Source of the DNA: Armatimonadota bacterium
GTDB taxonomy: Bacteria; Sysuimicrobiota; Sysuimicrobiia; Sysuimicrobiales; JACQTN01
Reading direction: 5' to 3'
Length of the DNA: 11,695 bases
Assembly: GCA_016210785.1 (NCBI GenBank)
Contig: JACQTN010000164.1
Location: 1 to 11,695, forward strand
Position 1 is the stretch's first letter. Each line of letters opens with the position of its first letter. The notes beneath the pieces are model-generated. The model was not told the origin of the DNA. It did not search any database and was given only the letters and a program-made list of their open reading frames with translations. The position numbers and the translations under genes were made by a program. Shown piece after piece: positions 1 to 7,757 of the stretch.

Positions 1-742
1 CCACGGCGCCGGCCAGACCCTTGCTGCGTGCCGTACGGATGTAGTCCTGCCCCAGGACCTCCAGGACGCTCACCCGGGTCAGCTTGAGGCCCACCGCCAT
101 CCGGGCCATCACGGCGGCGGTCACTGGCAGTACGAGATGCGCGCTCGCGGACCGCAGCGCCGCCCAGTTCCCTGTAGCCAGACTGTCGATGATGTACAAC
201 CCGGTGAGGCGGGCCGGCGCAAGCACGGTGGGATCGAGGCGCCCCGCCGCGGGCAGCCACTGCAGGTCCCGGTAGAAGACCATCTGGAGCAGCATCGCCA
301 GCCAGAACGCGGGAAAACCCACGCCCACCGTGGCGATGAAGCGCAGCGCGTAGTCGACCGGTCCCCCGCTGCGCAGCGCCGCCAGCACGCCCAGGATAAC
401 CGAGAGCACGGTGTAGACGAGCATCACGCCCAGGGCAAGCTCGGCGGTGGCAGGGAAGTAGACGGCCAGGTCTTCCTTCACGTACCGCTGGGTCTGGATC
501 GAGCGGCCAAAGTTGAGCGAGAGGAGATCGCGCATGTAGGAGAAATACTGCACCGGCAGCGGGCGATCGAGTCCCATCTGCCGCCGCAAAGCCTGCACGT
601 GCTCCTCGCTCGCCTCGGGGCCCGCGGCCGCTCGCGCCGGATCCGCGGGGACGACATGGGTGAGCACAAACACCAGGATGGTGATCCCGCACAGGACGAT
701 CACCATCCACAGGAGGCGCTCGGCCAGGAACCGCCAGGACAT
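1..742 (-). CDS. ABC transporter permease, DppB/OppB type (3' end cut by window edge)
   Basis: This is an inner-membrane permease of a peptide/nickel-class ABC importer, one of the two channel subunits that receive substrate from the binding protein encoded just upstream. The reading frame is open from an ATG at 742 to the window edge, giving 247 residues of an expected 310-340. Visible features are an N-terminal membrane segment (about residues 10-30, VIVLCGITILVFVLTHVVP), the DppB-like stretch MGLDRPLPVQYFSYMRDLL, and further hydrophobic segments around FPATAELALGVMLVYTVLS, FIATVGVGFPAFWLAMLL and LVLPVTAAVMARMAVGL. Near the cut end lies the EAA-type cytoplasmic loop, VLGQDYIRTARSKGLAG, which contacts the ATPase. 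AAGGAG sits 5 nt before the ATG. The gene begins 53 bp after the binding-protein stop on the same strand, so co-transcription is likely. The DppC, DppD and DppF partners would lie outside the window. The substrate cannot be read from the sequence. Confidence 0.93.
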   Translation of the reverse strand, partial: MSWRFLAERLLWMVIVLCGITILVFVLTHVVPADPARAAAGPEASEEHVQALRRQMGLDRPLPVQYFSYMRDLLSLNFGRSIQTQRYVKEDLAVYFPATAELALGVMLVYTVLSVILGVLAALRSGGPVDYALRFIATVGVGFPAFWLAMLLQMVFYRDLQWLPAAGRLDPTVLAPARLTGLYIIDSLATGNWAALRSASAHLVLPVTAAVMARMAVGLKLTRVSVLEVLGQDYIRTARSKGLAGAV

Positions 743-795
743 CTATGCTCCTTGCGCCCGCCCGCCGCCCCGCGCGCACGATGTGAAAAGACTGC

Positions 796-2376
796 TTACC
801 GCACGTAGACCCGGTAGAACCCGAAGACGCCGCTGTAGTCCAGCGGGTGATACATGTAGTCCATGACGCGCTCGCGCACCGGCTCGACGATCGGCGTGAC
901 AAAGGAGGTGAAGATCACCGGCTGGTCGTCGATGATGATGTTCTCTGCCCGCCGCCAAAGGCTGATGCGCTTCTGCGCGTCCCCGGTGGCCTCCGCCTCG
1001 GCCAGCAAGCGGTCCACCTCGGGGGTCTGGTACCAGGCGTGGTTGTACGGTTTGCCGGCCACGCCGCTGCCGAAGACCTGCCGGAGGTAGGTGCCGGCGT
1101 CGGCGGTCACCGGCGACATCAGCAGGTGGCTGCCCAGCGGCGGCGCGGTCTCCAGTTTCGCAATCCGGGCAAACATGATCCCCTGCGGGGGCGCATAGAC
1201 GATGTTCACCTTGATGCCGACCTCCGCCAGCGACGCCTGGAGGATCAGCCCGAGCTTTCGCCCCTGCTCCTCTTCCTCCCGCACGATGGCCTCGATCTCG
1301 AAGCCGCGGCTGTGCCCGGCCTCTGCCAGCAGCCGACGGGCCGCGGCCAGGTCGCGGACGAAGCGCGGGCGCCGCGGGTCGTGGGCCGTGAACCCGGGCG
1401 GGAGAAATCCGTTGGGGATCGCCGCGGCGCCGAAGAAGACTTCCCTCATGCCCTCATAGTTGAAGCCCAGGGCCGCCGCCTTGCGCACCCGCTTGTCGCG
1501 GAAGGGCGAGTTCGCCTTCTGCACGTTCATCGGATAGATGAAGGTGCGGAAGGCCGGGCTCTTCACGACTTTGATGCCGGGCTTCCTGGCCAGACTGTCG
1601 GGGTGCTCGTCCATGGCCACCGAGAAGAGGTTCGCCATGTCGAGCTCCCCCCGCTGCAGCATCAGCTTCTGCGTGCCGCCGTCGGGGACGATCCGGATCA
1701 ACACACCCTCCAGGCGGCGCTCGGGCCATCCGCCCCAGTAATCCGCGTGCCGCTGCATCACGATGAACTGGTCCTTCTCCTTCTGGACCACTTTGAAGGG
1801 ACCGGTACCGTTCAGGTTGACGGCAAACCAGGCCTTCCCGTCATCGGCGTCGCGGGCGCGCGCCTTGCCGTGGACGTAGACCTTGGGAAGCCCCATCGGG
1901 AAGGTCGCCGAGGCCTGCTTCAGGTGGATGCGGACCGTCATGGGATCGGCGACTTCCACGTCGCGGACCTTGTCCAGCAGCGTGGCCGGTCCCATGTTGA
2001 GCTTCCGCACCCGGTCGAATGACCACTTGACGGCCTCGGCGTCGAGGGTGGTACCGTCGTGAAACTTCACGCGGGGCCGCAACTTGAACGTGTAGGTGGT
2101 CAGATCGGATGAGGCGGACCAGGACTGGGCCAGCGCGGGCAGAAGCTTCACGCTGCCCCGCTCGTAGGCCAGCAGCCCCTCGTAGATGTTGACGAAGACG
2201 CGGTAATGCGGACCGCCCACGCCAATGGCCGGATCGAAGGTGCTGGGCCACGTATGCAGGGCCACGGTCAGGATGTTCCCCCGGCCCTGCGCGGAGACCG
2301 AGAGGCTCTGTGGCAGCGCGGCAACCACCGCGGCCACGGCCAGGATCGCCAGAGCCCTCAGCACGCCGTGTCCCAT
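796..2376 (-). CDS. ABC transporter substrate-binding protein, family 5 (DppA/OppA-like)
   Basis: This extracytoplasmic binding protein (526 aa, normal for SBP_bac_5) captures the ligand and delivers it to the permease encoded downstream. The first 29 residues form a Sec signal peptide, with a hydrophobic core LAILAVAAVVAAL and likely cleavage after SVSA. There is no cysteine lipobox, so it should be a free periplasmic protein. The mature part opens with the family pattern LTVALHTWPSTFDPAIG, then NIYEGLLAYE, YTFKLRPRVKFHDGTTLDAEAVKWSFDR, NGTGPFKVV and YWGG, all typical of dipeptide/oligopeptide/nickel binders. I chose ATG 2376 because AGGAGG (2385-2390) lies 8 nt upstream. An in-frame GTG at 2385 overlaps that ribosome binding site and is an unlikely start. 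It is divergent from the M24 gene at 2646. Peptides, amino-acid derivatives or metal chelates are all possible ligands. Confidence 0.95.
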   Translation of the reverse strand: MGHGVLRALAILAVAAVVAALPQSLSVSAQGRGNILTVALHTWPSTFDPAIGVGGPHYRVFVNIYEGLLAYERGSVKLLPALAQSWSASSDLTTYTFKLRPRVKFHDGTTLDAEAVKWSFDRVRKLNMGPATLLDKVRDVEVADPMTVRIHLKQASATFPMGLPKVYVHGKARARDADDGKAWFAVNLNGTGPFKVVQKEKDQFIVMQRHADYWGGWPERRLEGVLIRIVPDGGTQKLMLQRGELDMANLFSVAMDEHPDSLARKPGIKVVKSPAFRTFIYPMNVQKANSPFRDKRVRKAAALGFNYEGMREVFFGAAAIPNGFLPPGFTAHDPRRPRFVRDLAAARRLLAEAGHSRGFEIEAIVREEEEQGRKLGLILQASLAEVGIKVNIVYAPPQGIMFARIAKLETAPPLGSHLLMSPVTADAGTYLRQVFGSGVAGKPYNHAWYQTPEVDRLLAEAEATGDAQKRISLWRRAENIIIDDQPVIFTSFVTPIVEPVRERVMDYMYHPLDYSGVFGFYRVYVR

Positions 2377-2645
2377 GTCTCGCACCTCCTCGCCCTCTTC
2401 GCACCCGAGCGGTAGCGCTGGTTTCTACGGTCGCGCCAGCCTTCCCTCTTCGCAACGCGCCGGCAGGCACGGAGAAACGTGCGGACGGCATGGCGAACGC
2501 TCCCGCGGGTGCAGCGGAGCACGCCGGCCGCTCCGCAGCGCAACGCGCCGCCGGTGCTCGGAACGGGCATCGCGGCCCGGGAGAGGATTCACCTCGTGGC
2601 GGTCGAACGAGCAGGCGTGATCGACACCGGCGCGGAGGGATGTGC
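2377..2645. promoter_or_regulatory. Divergent intergenic region with short repeats (putative promoters)
   Basis: This 269-bp non-coding stretch separates the divergent binding-protein and M24 genes, so it should hold a promoter for each, although I see no convincing -35/-10 pair. It contains two 11-bp direct repeats CCCTCTTCGCA (2393-2403 and 2444-2454), two 12-bp direct repeats CGCAACGCGCCG (2451-2462 and 2539-2550), and a small inverted repeat GCACG-N6-CGTGC (2467-2482). These could be operator sites or chance in GC-rich DNA. The M24 reading frame happens to stay open upstream through this region to about 2310, but the implied peptide is Arg/Ala/Pro-rich shadow sequence with no family resemblance. 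Confidence 0.4.
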
Positions 2646-2648
2646 GTG
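2634..2648 (+). promoter_or_regulatory. Ribosome binding site deciding a GTG start
   Basis: GGAGGG at 2634-2639 directly abuts an ATG at 2640 (spacing 0, too close to be used). A GTG in the same frame at 2646 stands at the favourable 6-nt spacing. The GTG is therefore preferred as start of the M24 gene, and only two residues differ between the options. Confidence 0.6.
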
Positions 2649-3755
2649 AATCGGGTACGGGCTTTTCAAGAAGAACTGTCGCGGCGAGGCTTCGACGCGG
2701 CCGTCATGACATCGATCGAAAGCCTCCAGTACTTCACCGGGCTGCACGTCTACACGTTTTACAGCCCAAACTCGCTCGCGGTCATCCCGGCACGCGGCGA
2801 GCCCGTGCTGGTCGTGGTCCGGGCGGACGAGTCTCTTGCGCGGGCCACGAGCCGCGTCCGCGTGGAGACGTACGCGCCCAGCCCCCAGGGGTTCCGAGCC
2901 ACCGCCGCCAGGTGCCGGGATGTGCTGGCGCAGGCCGGCGTGTCGAAGGGGCGTGTCGGCCTCGAGTTCGGGTGGGTGAGCGTCGAGCGCTACCGGGTTC
3001 TCGAGGAGACGCTGGCCGGCTGCGTCCTGGACGACATCACCGGGCCGCTCGCGGAGATCCGCCTGATCAAGGACGCCGACGAGCAGGCAGCGTTCCGTGG
3101 GGCAACCGAACTGGCGAAGGTGGCGTTTTCGCAAGGCATCCAGCGGTTATGCCCCGGCGCTTCAGAACTCGAGGTGAAGTCCGCCCTCGACTGCGCCGTG
3201 TACCTGGAGGGCGCCCGGCGATGGCCCGACGCCATCCTGTACGCGCAGACCAACGTGCTGACAGGGCCGAAGGCCGACCGCCTCCACGACATCTCCTCCG
3301 GCCGGGTGATGCGCGCGGGGGAGGTCGCGTTCGTCAACATGGGCGTGACGTGGAACGGCTACTGGGCGAACCTGGCGCGGACGCTGGTGGTGCCGGGCGG
3401 CGAGCCGCCCGCGGGGGCGCACGAGGCGATCGTGGCGGCAGAGCACGCGCAGCGCGCCACGGTCGAGAGCCTGGGACCTGGGCGTACGCTCGGCCACGCG
3501 GCGCGGGCGGCGGAGGGAGCGCTGGCGGTGCGCGGTCTGGCGGAGCGCCGGACCTACCCGCTCTTCAGGGGCTTGGGCCTCCGCACCGATGAGCGTCCGC
3601 GCGCGCTGGAACTCGACTTCGCGCTGCGGCCGGGCGTGTGCCTGGCCGCGCAGATCTACCTCCACATGGACGGGTTCATCGTGGGGCAGACGGACAGCGT
3701 GCTCATCACCGAAGAGCGCGCAGAGCTGCTGACCGGCACGGAGATACGGGAATGA
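2646..3755 (+). CDS. M24-family (creatinase/prolidase-fold) protein lacking all metal ligands
   Basis: This 369-aa protein has the two-domain layout of aminopeptidase P, prolidase and creatinase: an N-terminal creatinase-type domain (about 1-130, including the MTSIESLQYFTGLHVYTFYSP region) and a C-terminal pita-bread domain (about 140-369). In peptidases of the family the metal pair is held by D, D, H, E, E. Here the equivalents are N231 (VAFVNMG), N242 (YWANLART), R308 (LFRGLGLR), Q336 (LAAQIYL) and Q348/T349 (GQTDSVLIT). The 11-residue spacing of the two Asp positions is kept, so the alignment is secure. A dinuclear metallopeptidase activity is therefore unlikely. It may be a metal-independent hydrolase, as creatinase is known to be, or a regulatory or structural paralogue. 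It is convergent with a metal-competent M24 gene at 3927-5042 and divergent from the ABC importer. The family call is firm but the reaction is unknown. Confidence 0.88.
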   Translation: MNRVRAFQEELSRRGFDAAVMTSIESLQYFTGLHVYTFYSPNSLAVIPARGEPVLVVVRADESLARATSRVRVETYAPSPQGFRATAARCRDVLAQAGVSKGRVGLEFGWVSVERYRVLEETLAGCVLDDITGPLAEIRLIKDADEQAAFRGATELAKVAFSQGIQRLCPGASELEVKSALDCAVYLEGARRWPDAILYAQTNVLTGPKADRLHDISSGRVMRAGEVAFVNMGVTWNGYWANLARTLVVPGGEPPAGAHEAIVAAEHAQRATVESLGPGRTLGHAARAAEGALAVRGLAERRTYPLFRGLGLRTDERPRALELDFALRPGVCLAAQIYLHMDGFIVGQTDSVLITEERAELLTGTEIRE

Positions 3756-3926
3756 GCCGATGTTGGCTGGACCACGCCGGATGGTGACGGGAACCGGCTG
3801 ATGATCGAGGCCTGGATATCGCTGAGTTGATCGAGCTGAACGCCGGCACCCGCGACGTTGCCTTCGTCGTCGAGTACGCCAGGTGGCTGGAGCGGCTGGG
3901 CATCATCCAGTTGACAGAACAGTAGT
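3756..3926. other. Convergent intergenic gap with possible coding remnant
   Basis: This 171-bp gap lies between the two convergent M24 genes. The plus strand is open from 3788 to a TAG at 3923-3925 (45 codons), ending in a protein-like sequence, DIAELIELNAGTRDVAFVVE followed by YARWLERLGIIQLTEQ, that reads as an amphipathic helix with ordinary codon use. No ATG or GTG starts it (only CTG 3812 or TTG 3827), there is no ribosome binding site, and a TGA precedes it at 3785. It may be the tail of a decayed gene, but I do not recognise the family. No clear terminator hairpin with a T-tract is visible. Confidence 0.25.
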
Positions 3927-5042
3927 CTACGCCGTCCAGCACTCCACGCCCGCCGCCGAGAGGTAGAACGTGTCCTCGATCCGGATGCCCCCGCGCCCGG
4001 GTAAGTAGAGGCCGGGCTCGAGCGTCAGCGTCGCATCAAGCGGAACCGGGACACGGTTGTGCGCCGCGATGAGCGGCGCGTCGGCCCCCATGACGCCGAC
4101 CCCGTGCCCCGTCGTATGGATGTAGATCCCATCGTCGAACCCGGCGTCCCGCAGCACGGAACGCGCGGCCTCATCCACCTCGCAGCACGGCACGCCGGGA
4201 CGGAGCGTCTCTGCCGCCGCGGTCTGCGACCGCTGGACCAGGTCGATGAGCCGCGCCTGTTCGGCCGACGGCCCTCCGACGACGAACGTCCGGCAGATCT
4301 CTCCCCAGTAGTTCTCGTACAGGATCCCGATGTCGACCACCACGAAGTCTCCGCCCTCCAGGACCCGGCTCCCGGGAAGGGCGTGCGGATGGGCCGAGCG
4401 CGGACCGCTGCCCAGGCAGAAGTGGCTCACCGTCGCTCCGTTCAGCCAGATCACCTTCACCGACTCCGCGGCCACCTCATTCTCGCTCCGCCCCGGGGTC
4501 AGCTGCCGCGCGACGGCCGCCGCGGCCTCCGACGCGATCCGGCAGCACTCGCGGATCACCCGGCGCTCGTCGGGATCCTTGTTGGCGCGCATCGCGGCGA
4601 TCACCGGCCCGAGGTCGACGACCTTGTACGGCCGGAGGATCTCCTCGATCACCCGCGCCCGGTCCAGCCGGATGAGCGCGAGATCGACGCCGAGGGAGGC
4701 GCCCGCGGGAACGCCGGCCACGGCCTCCTTGATGCGCGCCGGCGCGGACTGCGGCGCGAAGCGCTGCATGCCGACCGTGGTCTCGTACGCCCTCAGGTAC
4801 CGGAAGTCCTCAATACCCGGGGACTGTTCGCGCGCAAGCGTTAGCTCCAGACCGGGGACCGCCATCCACGGCGCACCATCCGCTGGCACGACCAGCAGCT
4901 CTTCGGTCGCGGACTTGTTGGAGAGGATCGTCCAGTACCCGGTCAGGTAGCAGATGTTGATGGGGTCGAGGAGCAGGGCGGCCGCAAGGTCGCGTTCCCG
5001 CAAAGCCTCCTGAAGGCGATGGCGCCGCTGGGCGTAGTCCAC
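3927..5042 (-). CDS. M24-family metallopeptidase / Xaa-Pro peptidase-like hydrolase
   Basis: This 371-aa cytoplasmic protein of the aminopeptidase P/prolidase fold has an N-terminal creatinase-like domain (about 1-130, with PINICYLTGYWTILSNKS) and a C-terminal catalytic domain. The metal-site motifs are nearly complete: D237 (VVVDIG), E248 in place of the usual second Asp (YWGEICRTF), H313 (TTGHGVG), E342 (LTLEPGLYL) and E356 (GIRIEDTF). H220 (AHPHALP) matches the conserved substrate/proton-shuttling His. The start is a GTG at 5042 with AGGAGG 10 nt upstream. It follows the molybdenum hydroxylase catalytic subunit by 61 bp on the same strand and is probably the last gene of that operon. The natural substrate could be an Xaa-Pro dipeptide or a non-peptide amide. 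The D-to-E change means specificity should not be assumed from prolidase. Confidence 0.92.
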   Translation of the reverse strand: MDYAQRRHRLQEALRERDLAAALLLDPINICYLTGYWTILSNKSATEELLVVPADGAPWMAVPGLELTLAREQSPGIEDFRYLRAYETTVGMQRFAPQSAPARIKEAVAGVPAGASLGVDLALIRLDRARVIEEILRPYKVVDLGPVIAAMRANKDPDERRVIRECCRIASEAAAAVARQLTPGRSENEVAAESVKVIWLNGATVSHFCLGSGPRSAHPHALPGSRVLEGGDFVVVDIGILYENYWGEICRTFVVGGPSAEQARLIDLVQRSQTAAAETLRPGVPCCEVDEAARSVLRDAGFDDGIYIHTTGHGVGVMGADAPLIAAHNRVPVPLDATLTLEPGLYLPGRGGIRIEDTFYLSAAGVECWTA

Positions 5043-5103
5043 GATTGAGGCACCTCCTGAATGAGACCGGATCTCTCAACTCTGACGAACCCGCCGGTGC
5101 GTC

Positions 5104-7509
5104 TCAGTCGCCGCGCATCAGGTCCGCCTGCCCGGCCGCCAGCCCGGCGCGCTTTGGAATGGGTTCCGGCCCGGGCACGTCAGGTGAGGGCGGCGGCCCC
5201 GGGGACGCGACCGGTGGGCTTAATCCGATGAGATCGTCCGGCCGCACCGGCACGCGGTTCAGTTCACGCCCCGTGGCGTCCCGCAGCGCCGCCACGATGG
5301 CCGCCGTGGAGACCACCGTGGACGGCTCCCCCACGCCCTTGGCCCCGAAGGGCACACCGGGCTCGGGCTCCTCCACCAGCACCGAGATCACCGGGGGCAT
5401 GTCAAGGATCGTGGGGATCAGGTAATCGGTGAACGACGCGTTGCGGATCTGACCGTCCTGGAGCTGGATCTCCTCCATGAGCGCCAGGCCCAGGCCCTGC
5501 GCGGTGCCGCCCTCGATCTGACCCGCGACGTTCTGGGGGTTGATGGCCCGGCCCACGTCCTGCGCGGTCGCAACCTGCACCACCCGCACCAGGCCGAGTT
5601 CTTCGTCCACCTCGACCACGGCGCGCTGGGCGGCAAACGCCAGCGCCACGTGCACGTCGCCCTGTCCCCGCGCGTCGAGGGGCTGCGTACGCCGGTGGTG
5701 GTAGGTGCGCACGCACTCGATCGGCATCTCCAGGAACTCCTCGACGCGCCCGACGGGCGCATTGCCCGCGAGCACCGCGCCGCCCTCAAGCGTAATCTCT
5801 CCCCGCAGCGCGCGGCCTTCGGCCTCTGCGCGCCGCCGGACCCGGGCGCAGAGTTCCTCACGCACTACGGCACACGCCAGCTGCGCCGCCCCGCCCGACA
5901 TCATCGTCTGCCGCGAAGCCGAGGTGGAGCCCGCGGAGCCAACCTGCGTGTCGGGCGGGTGGAGCAGCACGTGCTCGACGCCCAGCCCGGTCCGCACGAT
6001 CTGCGTGAGAACGGTGTGGATCCCCTGCCCCACCTCGGCCGCGGCGCTGTGTACCTCCGCTACCGGCCCGGCCGGCCCGGCGAAGAGCTTCACGCGCACC
6101 TCCGCGGAGTCATCGAACCCCTCGCTGTAGGCAATGTTCTTGAACCCTATGGCGAACCCCATGCCGCGCCTCAGGCCCTCGCCCCGGGAGACGTTGCCCG
6201 CGCCGCCGGGGTATGAGCAGGGATCGCCGCCGCGGCTCGCCGCGGGCTCCTCCGGCAGGGGGATCGCCGCGCACCGCCGGATGACCTCGCGCACCGGCGC
6301 GCTCCCCGTGATCACCTGGCCCGTGGGCAGCACCGATCCGGTGCCGAGCGCATTCTTCAGGCGGATCTCCACCGGGTCCATGCCGAGCGCCCGGGCGAGT
6401 TTATCCATCTGGGCCTCGTAGGCGAAGCACACCTGGACCGCGCCGAACCCGCGCATCGCCCCGCAGGGCGGGTTGTTGGTGTAGACGCAGGTGCCCTCGA
6501 TCAGCGCGTTGGGGACCTCATAGGGCCCCGTCGCAAAGGTGGACGCGTTGCCGATCACCGCTGCCGATGACGAGGCATACGCGCCGCCGTCCATCAGGAT
6601 GCGCGCGTAGACATTGACCAGGGTGCCGTCGCGCCTTGCCCCGTGTCGCATCCAGATGCGGGAGGGGTGGCGATGGACATGCCCATAGAAGGACTCCTCG
6701 CGGCTGTACACCATCTTCACCGGACGGCGTGTGCGCAGCGCCAGCAGGCAGGCGTGGACCTGCATGCTGACGTCCTCGCGCGCGCCGAACGCGCCGCCCA
6801 CGCCTGCCAGGTAGAGGCGGACCTTTTCCTCGGGGAGGTTCAGGCACGGCGCGATCTGCATGCGGTCTACGTGCAGCCACTGGGTGGCCACGTAAAGATC
6901 CACGCCGCCGTCGTCTGCAGGGATGGCCAGGCCGGCCTCGGGGCCCAGCGACGCCTGGTCCTGCATCCCGGTCTCGTAGTAGCCCTCGACCCAGACGTCC
7001 GCAGGGGCGCCGGGGTCGCCGTGTTCGATACGGATGTGGCGGAGCACGTTGCCGAAGTCGTGCACGCGCGGCGCATCCGGACGAAGCGCTTCCCCCATAT
7101 CGGTGACAGCCGGCAGCACGTCGTAGTCGACGCGGATGCGCTCCGTCGCCCGGCGGGCCGTTTCCAGATCGGCCGCGGCCAGCACCGCCACGGGCTCGCC
7201 GGCGTACCGCACGCGATCCCACGCCAGCACCGGCTGGTCGCTGAACTCCAGTCCGTAGGTCTTCTTTCCGGGCACGTCGGCCGCCAGCAGCACCGCGTGC
7301 ACGCCCGGATCGGTCAGCGCCGCGGAGATCTCGACGGCGCGAATGCGCGCGTGCGGGTGGGGGCTGCGCAGGGTGTACCCCCACAGCATGCCCTCCGCCC
7401 ACAGGTCGCTGGCGAACTGGAAGGCGCCCTTGACCTTAGGGACGCCGTCCACCCGTCGGACACTCTCCCCCACCCCACCGCGCGTCCCGGGAAGAATGCG
7501 GACGCTCAT
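5104..7509 (-). CDS. Xanthine dehydrogenase-type molybdopterin-binding catalytic subunit
   Basis: This 801-aa catalytic subunit of a three-gene molybdenum hydroxylase hydroxylates purines at the Mo centre and passes electrons to the [2Fe-2S] subunit. An a/b-hammerhead domain occupies about 15-135 (VPKVKGAFQFASD, RYAGEPVAVLAA), followed by the Mo-binding domains. GVGGAFGARED (237-246) includes E245, equivalent to bovine xanthine oxidase Glu802. AMRGFGAVQ includes R353, equivalent to Arg880. EVGQGIHT lies at 492-499, and GAKGVGEP (723-729) includes E728, the catalytic base. These residues favour a purine substrate over aldehydes, and the CoxL active-loop signature of CO dehydrogenase is absent. 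ATG 7509 has GGAGG 8 nt upstream and overlaps the stop of the preceding small gene as ATGA. The last 35-40 residues form a Pro-rich tail beyond the usual family end at VPVRPDDLIGL. Confidence 0.95.
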   Translation of the reverse strand: MSVRILPGTRGGVGESVRRVDGVPKVKGAFQFASDLWAEGMLWGYTLRSPHPHARIRAVEISAALTDPGVHAVLLAADVPGKKTYGLEFSDQPVLAWDRVRYAGEPVAVLAAADLETARRATERIRVDYDVLPAVTDMGEALRPDAPRVHDFGNVLRHIRIEHGDPGAPADVWVEGYYETGMQDQASLGPEAGLAIPADDGGVDLYVATQWLHVDRMQIAPCLNLPEEKVRLYLAGVGGAFGAREDVSMQVHACLLALRTRRPVKMVYSREESFYGHVHRHPSRIWMRHGARRDGTLVNVYARILMDGGAYASSSAAVIGNASTFATGPYEVPNALIEGTCVYTNNPPCGAMRGFGAVQVCFAYEAQMDKLARALGMDPVEIRLKNALGTGSVLPTGQVITGSAPVREVIRRCAAIPLPEEPAASRGGDPCSYPGGAGNVSRGEGLRRGMGFAIGFKNIAYSEGFDDSAEVRVKLFAGPAGPVAEVHSAAAEVGQGIHTVLTQIVRTGLGVEHVLLHPPDTQVGSAGSTSASRQTMMSGGAAQLACAVVREELCARVRRRAEAEGRALRGEITLEGGAVLAGNAPVGRVEEFLEMPIECVRTYHHRRTQPLDARGQGDVHVALAFAAQRAVVEVDEELGLVRVVQVATAQDVGRAINPQNVAGQIEGGTAQGLGLALMEEIQLQDGQIRNASFTDYLIPTILDMPPVISVLVEEPEPGVPFGAKGVGEPSTVVSTAAIVAALRDATGRELNRVPVRPDDLIGLSPPVASPGPPPSPDVPGPEPIPKRAGLAAGQADLMRGD

Positions 7510-7757
7510 CCCGGCATCCTCCGCAGGCTCCACTCTACGATCCGGCGCCCCACCCGCCGCCCGTCTCCGGTAATGACATCCTCGTCGACGCGCACCAGGC
7601 GGCCGTTCCGCACAACGGGCCTCCCCTCGACGAACAGATCGCGGACGCGCCGCGGGGTGCGGAAGGCCAGCGCGGCAATCAGGTCCACTTCGCCCCCGGC
7701 AAACTCTACAGCGTCTACCCCGGGGAGGGCGTACTGTTCGACCAGAATCTTGGTCAT
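7506..7757 (-). CDS. Orphan C-terminal fragment of an amidohydrolase-family protein (83 aa)
   Basis: This small gene sits between the [2Fe-2S] and catalytic subunits and shares a 4-nt ATGA overlap with each, so translation should be coupled on both sides. After MTKILVEQYALPGV its sequence (VDLIAALAFRTPRRVRDLFV, then EGRPVVRNGRLVRVDED) resembles the final segment of cytosine/8-oxoguanine deaminase-like amidohydrolases, where the chain leaves the barrel and completes the small beta-sandwich domain. All barrel metal ligands (HxH, two His, Asp) are missing, so it cannot be a deaminase alone. It may be a remnant of an in-frame deletion of a guanine or 8-oxoguanine deaminase gene that once lay in this purine operon, or a retained small domain with a structural role. 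Coding use is supported by the exact overlaps. The function is unknown. Confidence 0.6.
   Translation of the reverse strand: MTKILVEQYALPGVDAVEFAGGEVDLIAALAFRTPRRVRDLFVEGRPVVRNGRLVRVDEDVITGDGRRVGRRIVEWSLRRMPG

Noticed and set aside
847..2022. 391-codon plus-strand frame opposite the binding protein
   Set aside because: Its composition is typical of antisense shadow (many His, Arg, Asp, Leu), it has no recognisable domain, and it overlaps a well-supported gene.
2310..2645. 112-codon upstream extension of the first M24 gene
   Set aside because: The sequence is Arg/Ala/Pro-rich with no similarity to the family N-terminus and overlaps the divergent binding-protein start. The GTG at 2646 has the ribosome binding site.
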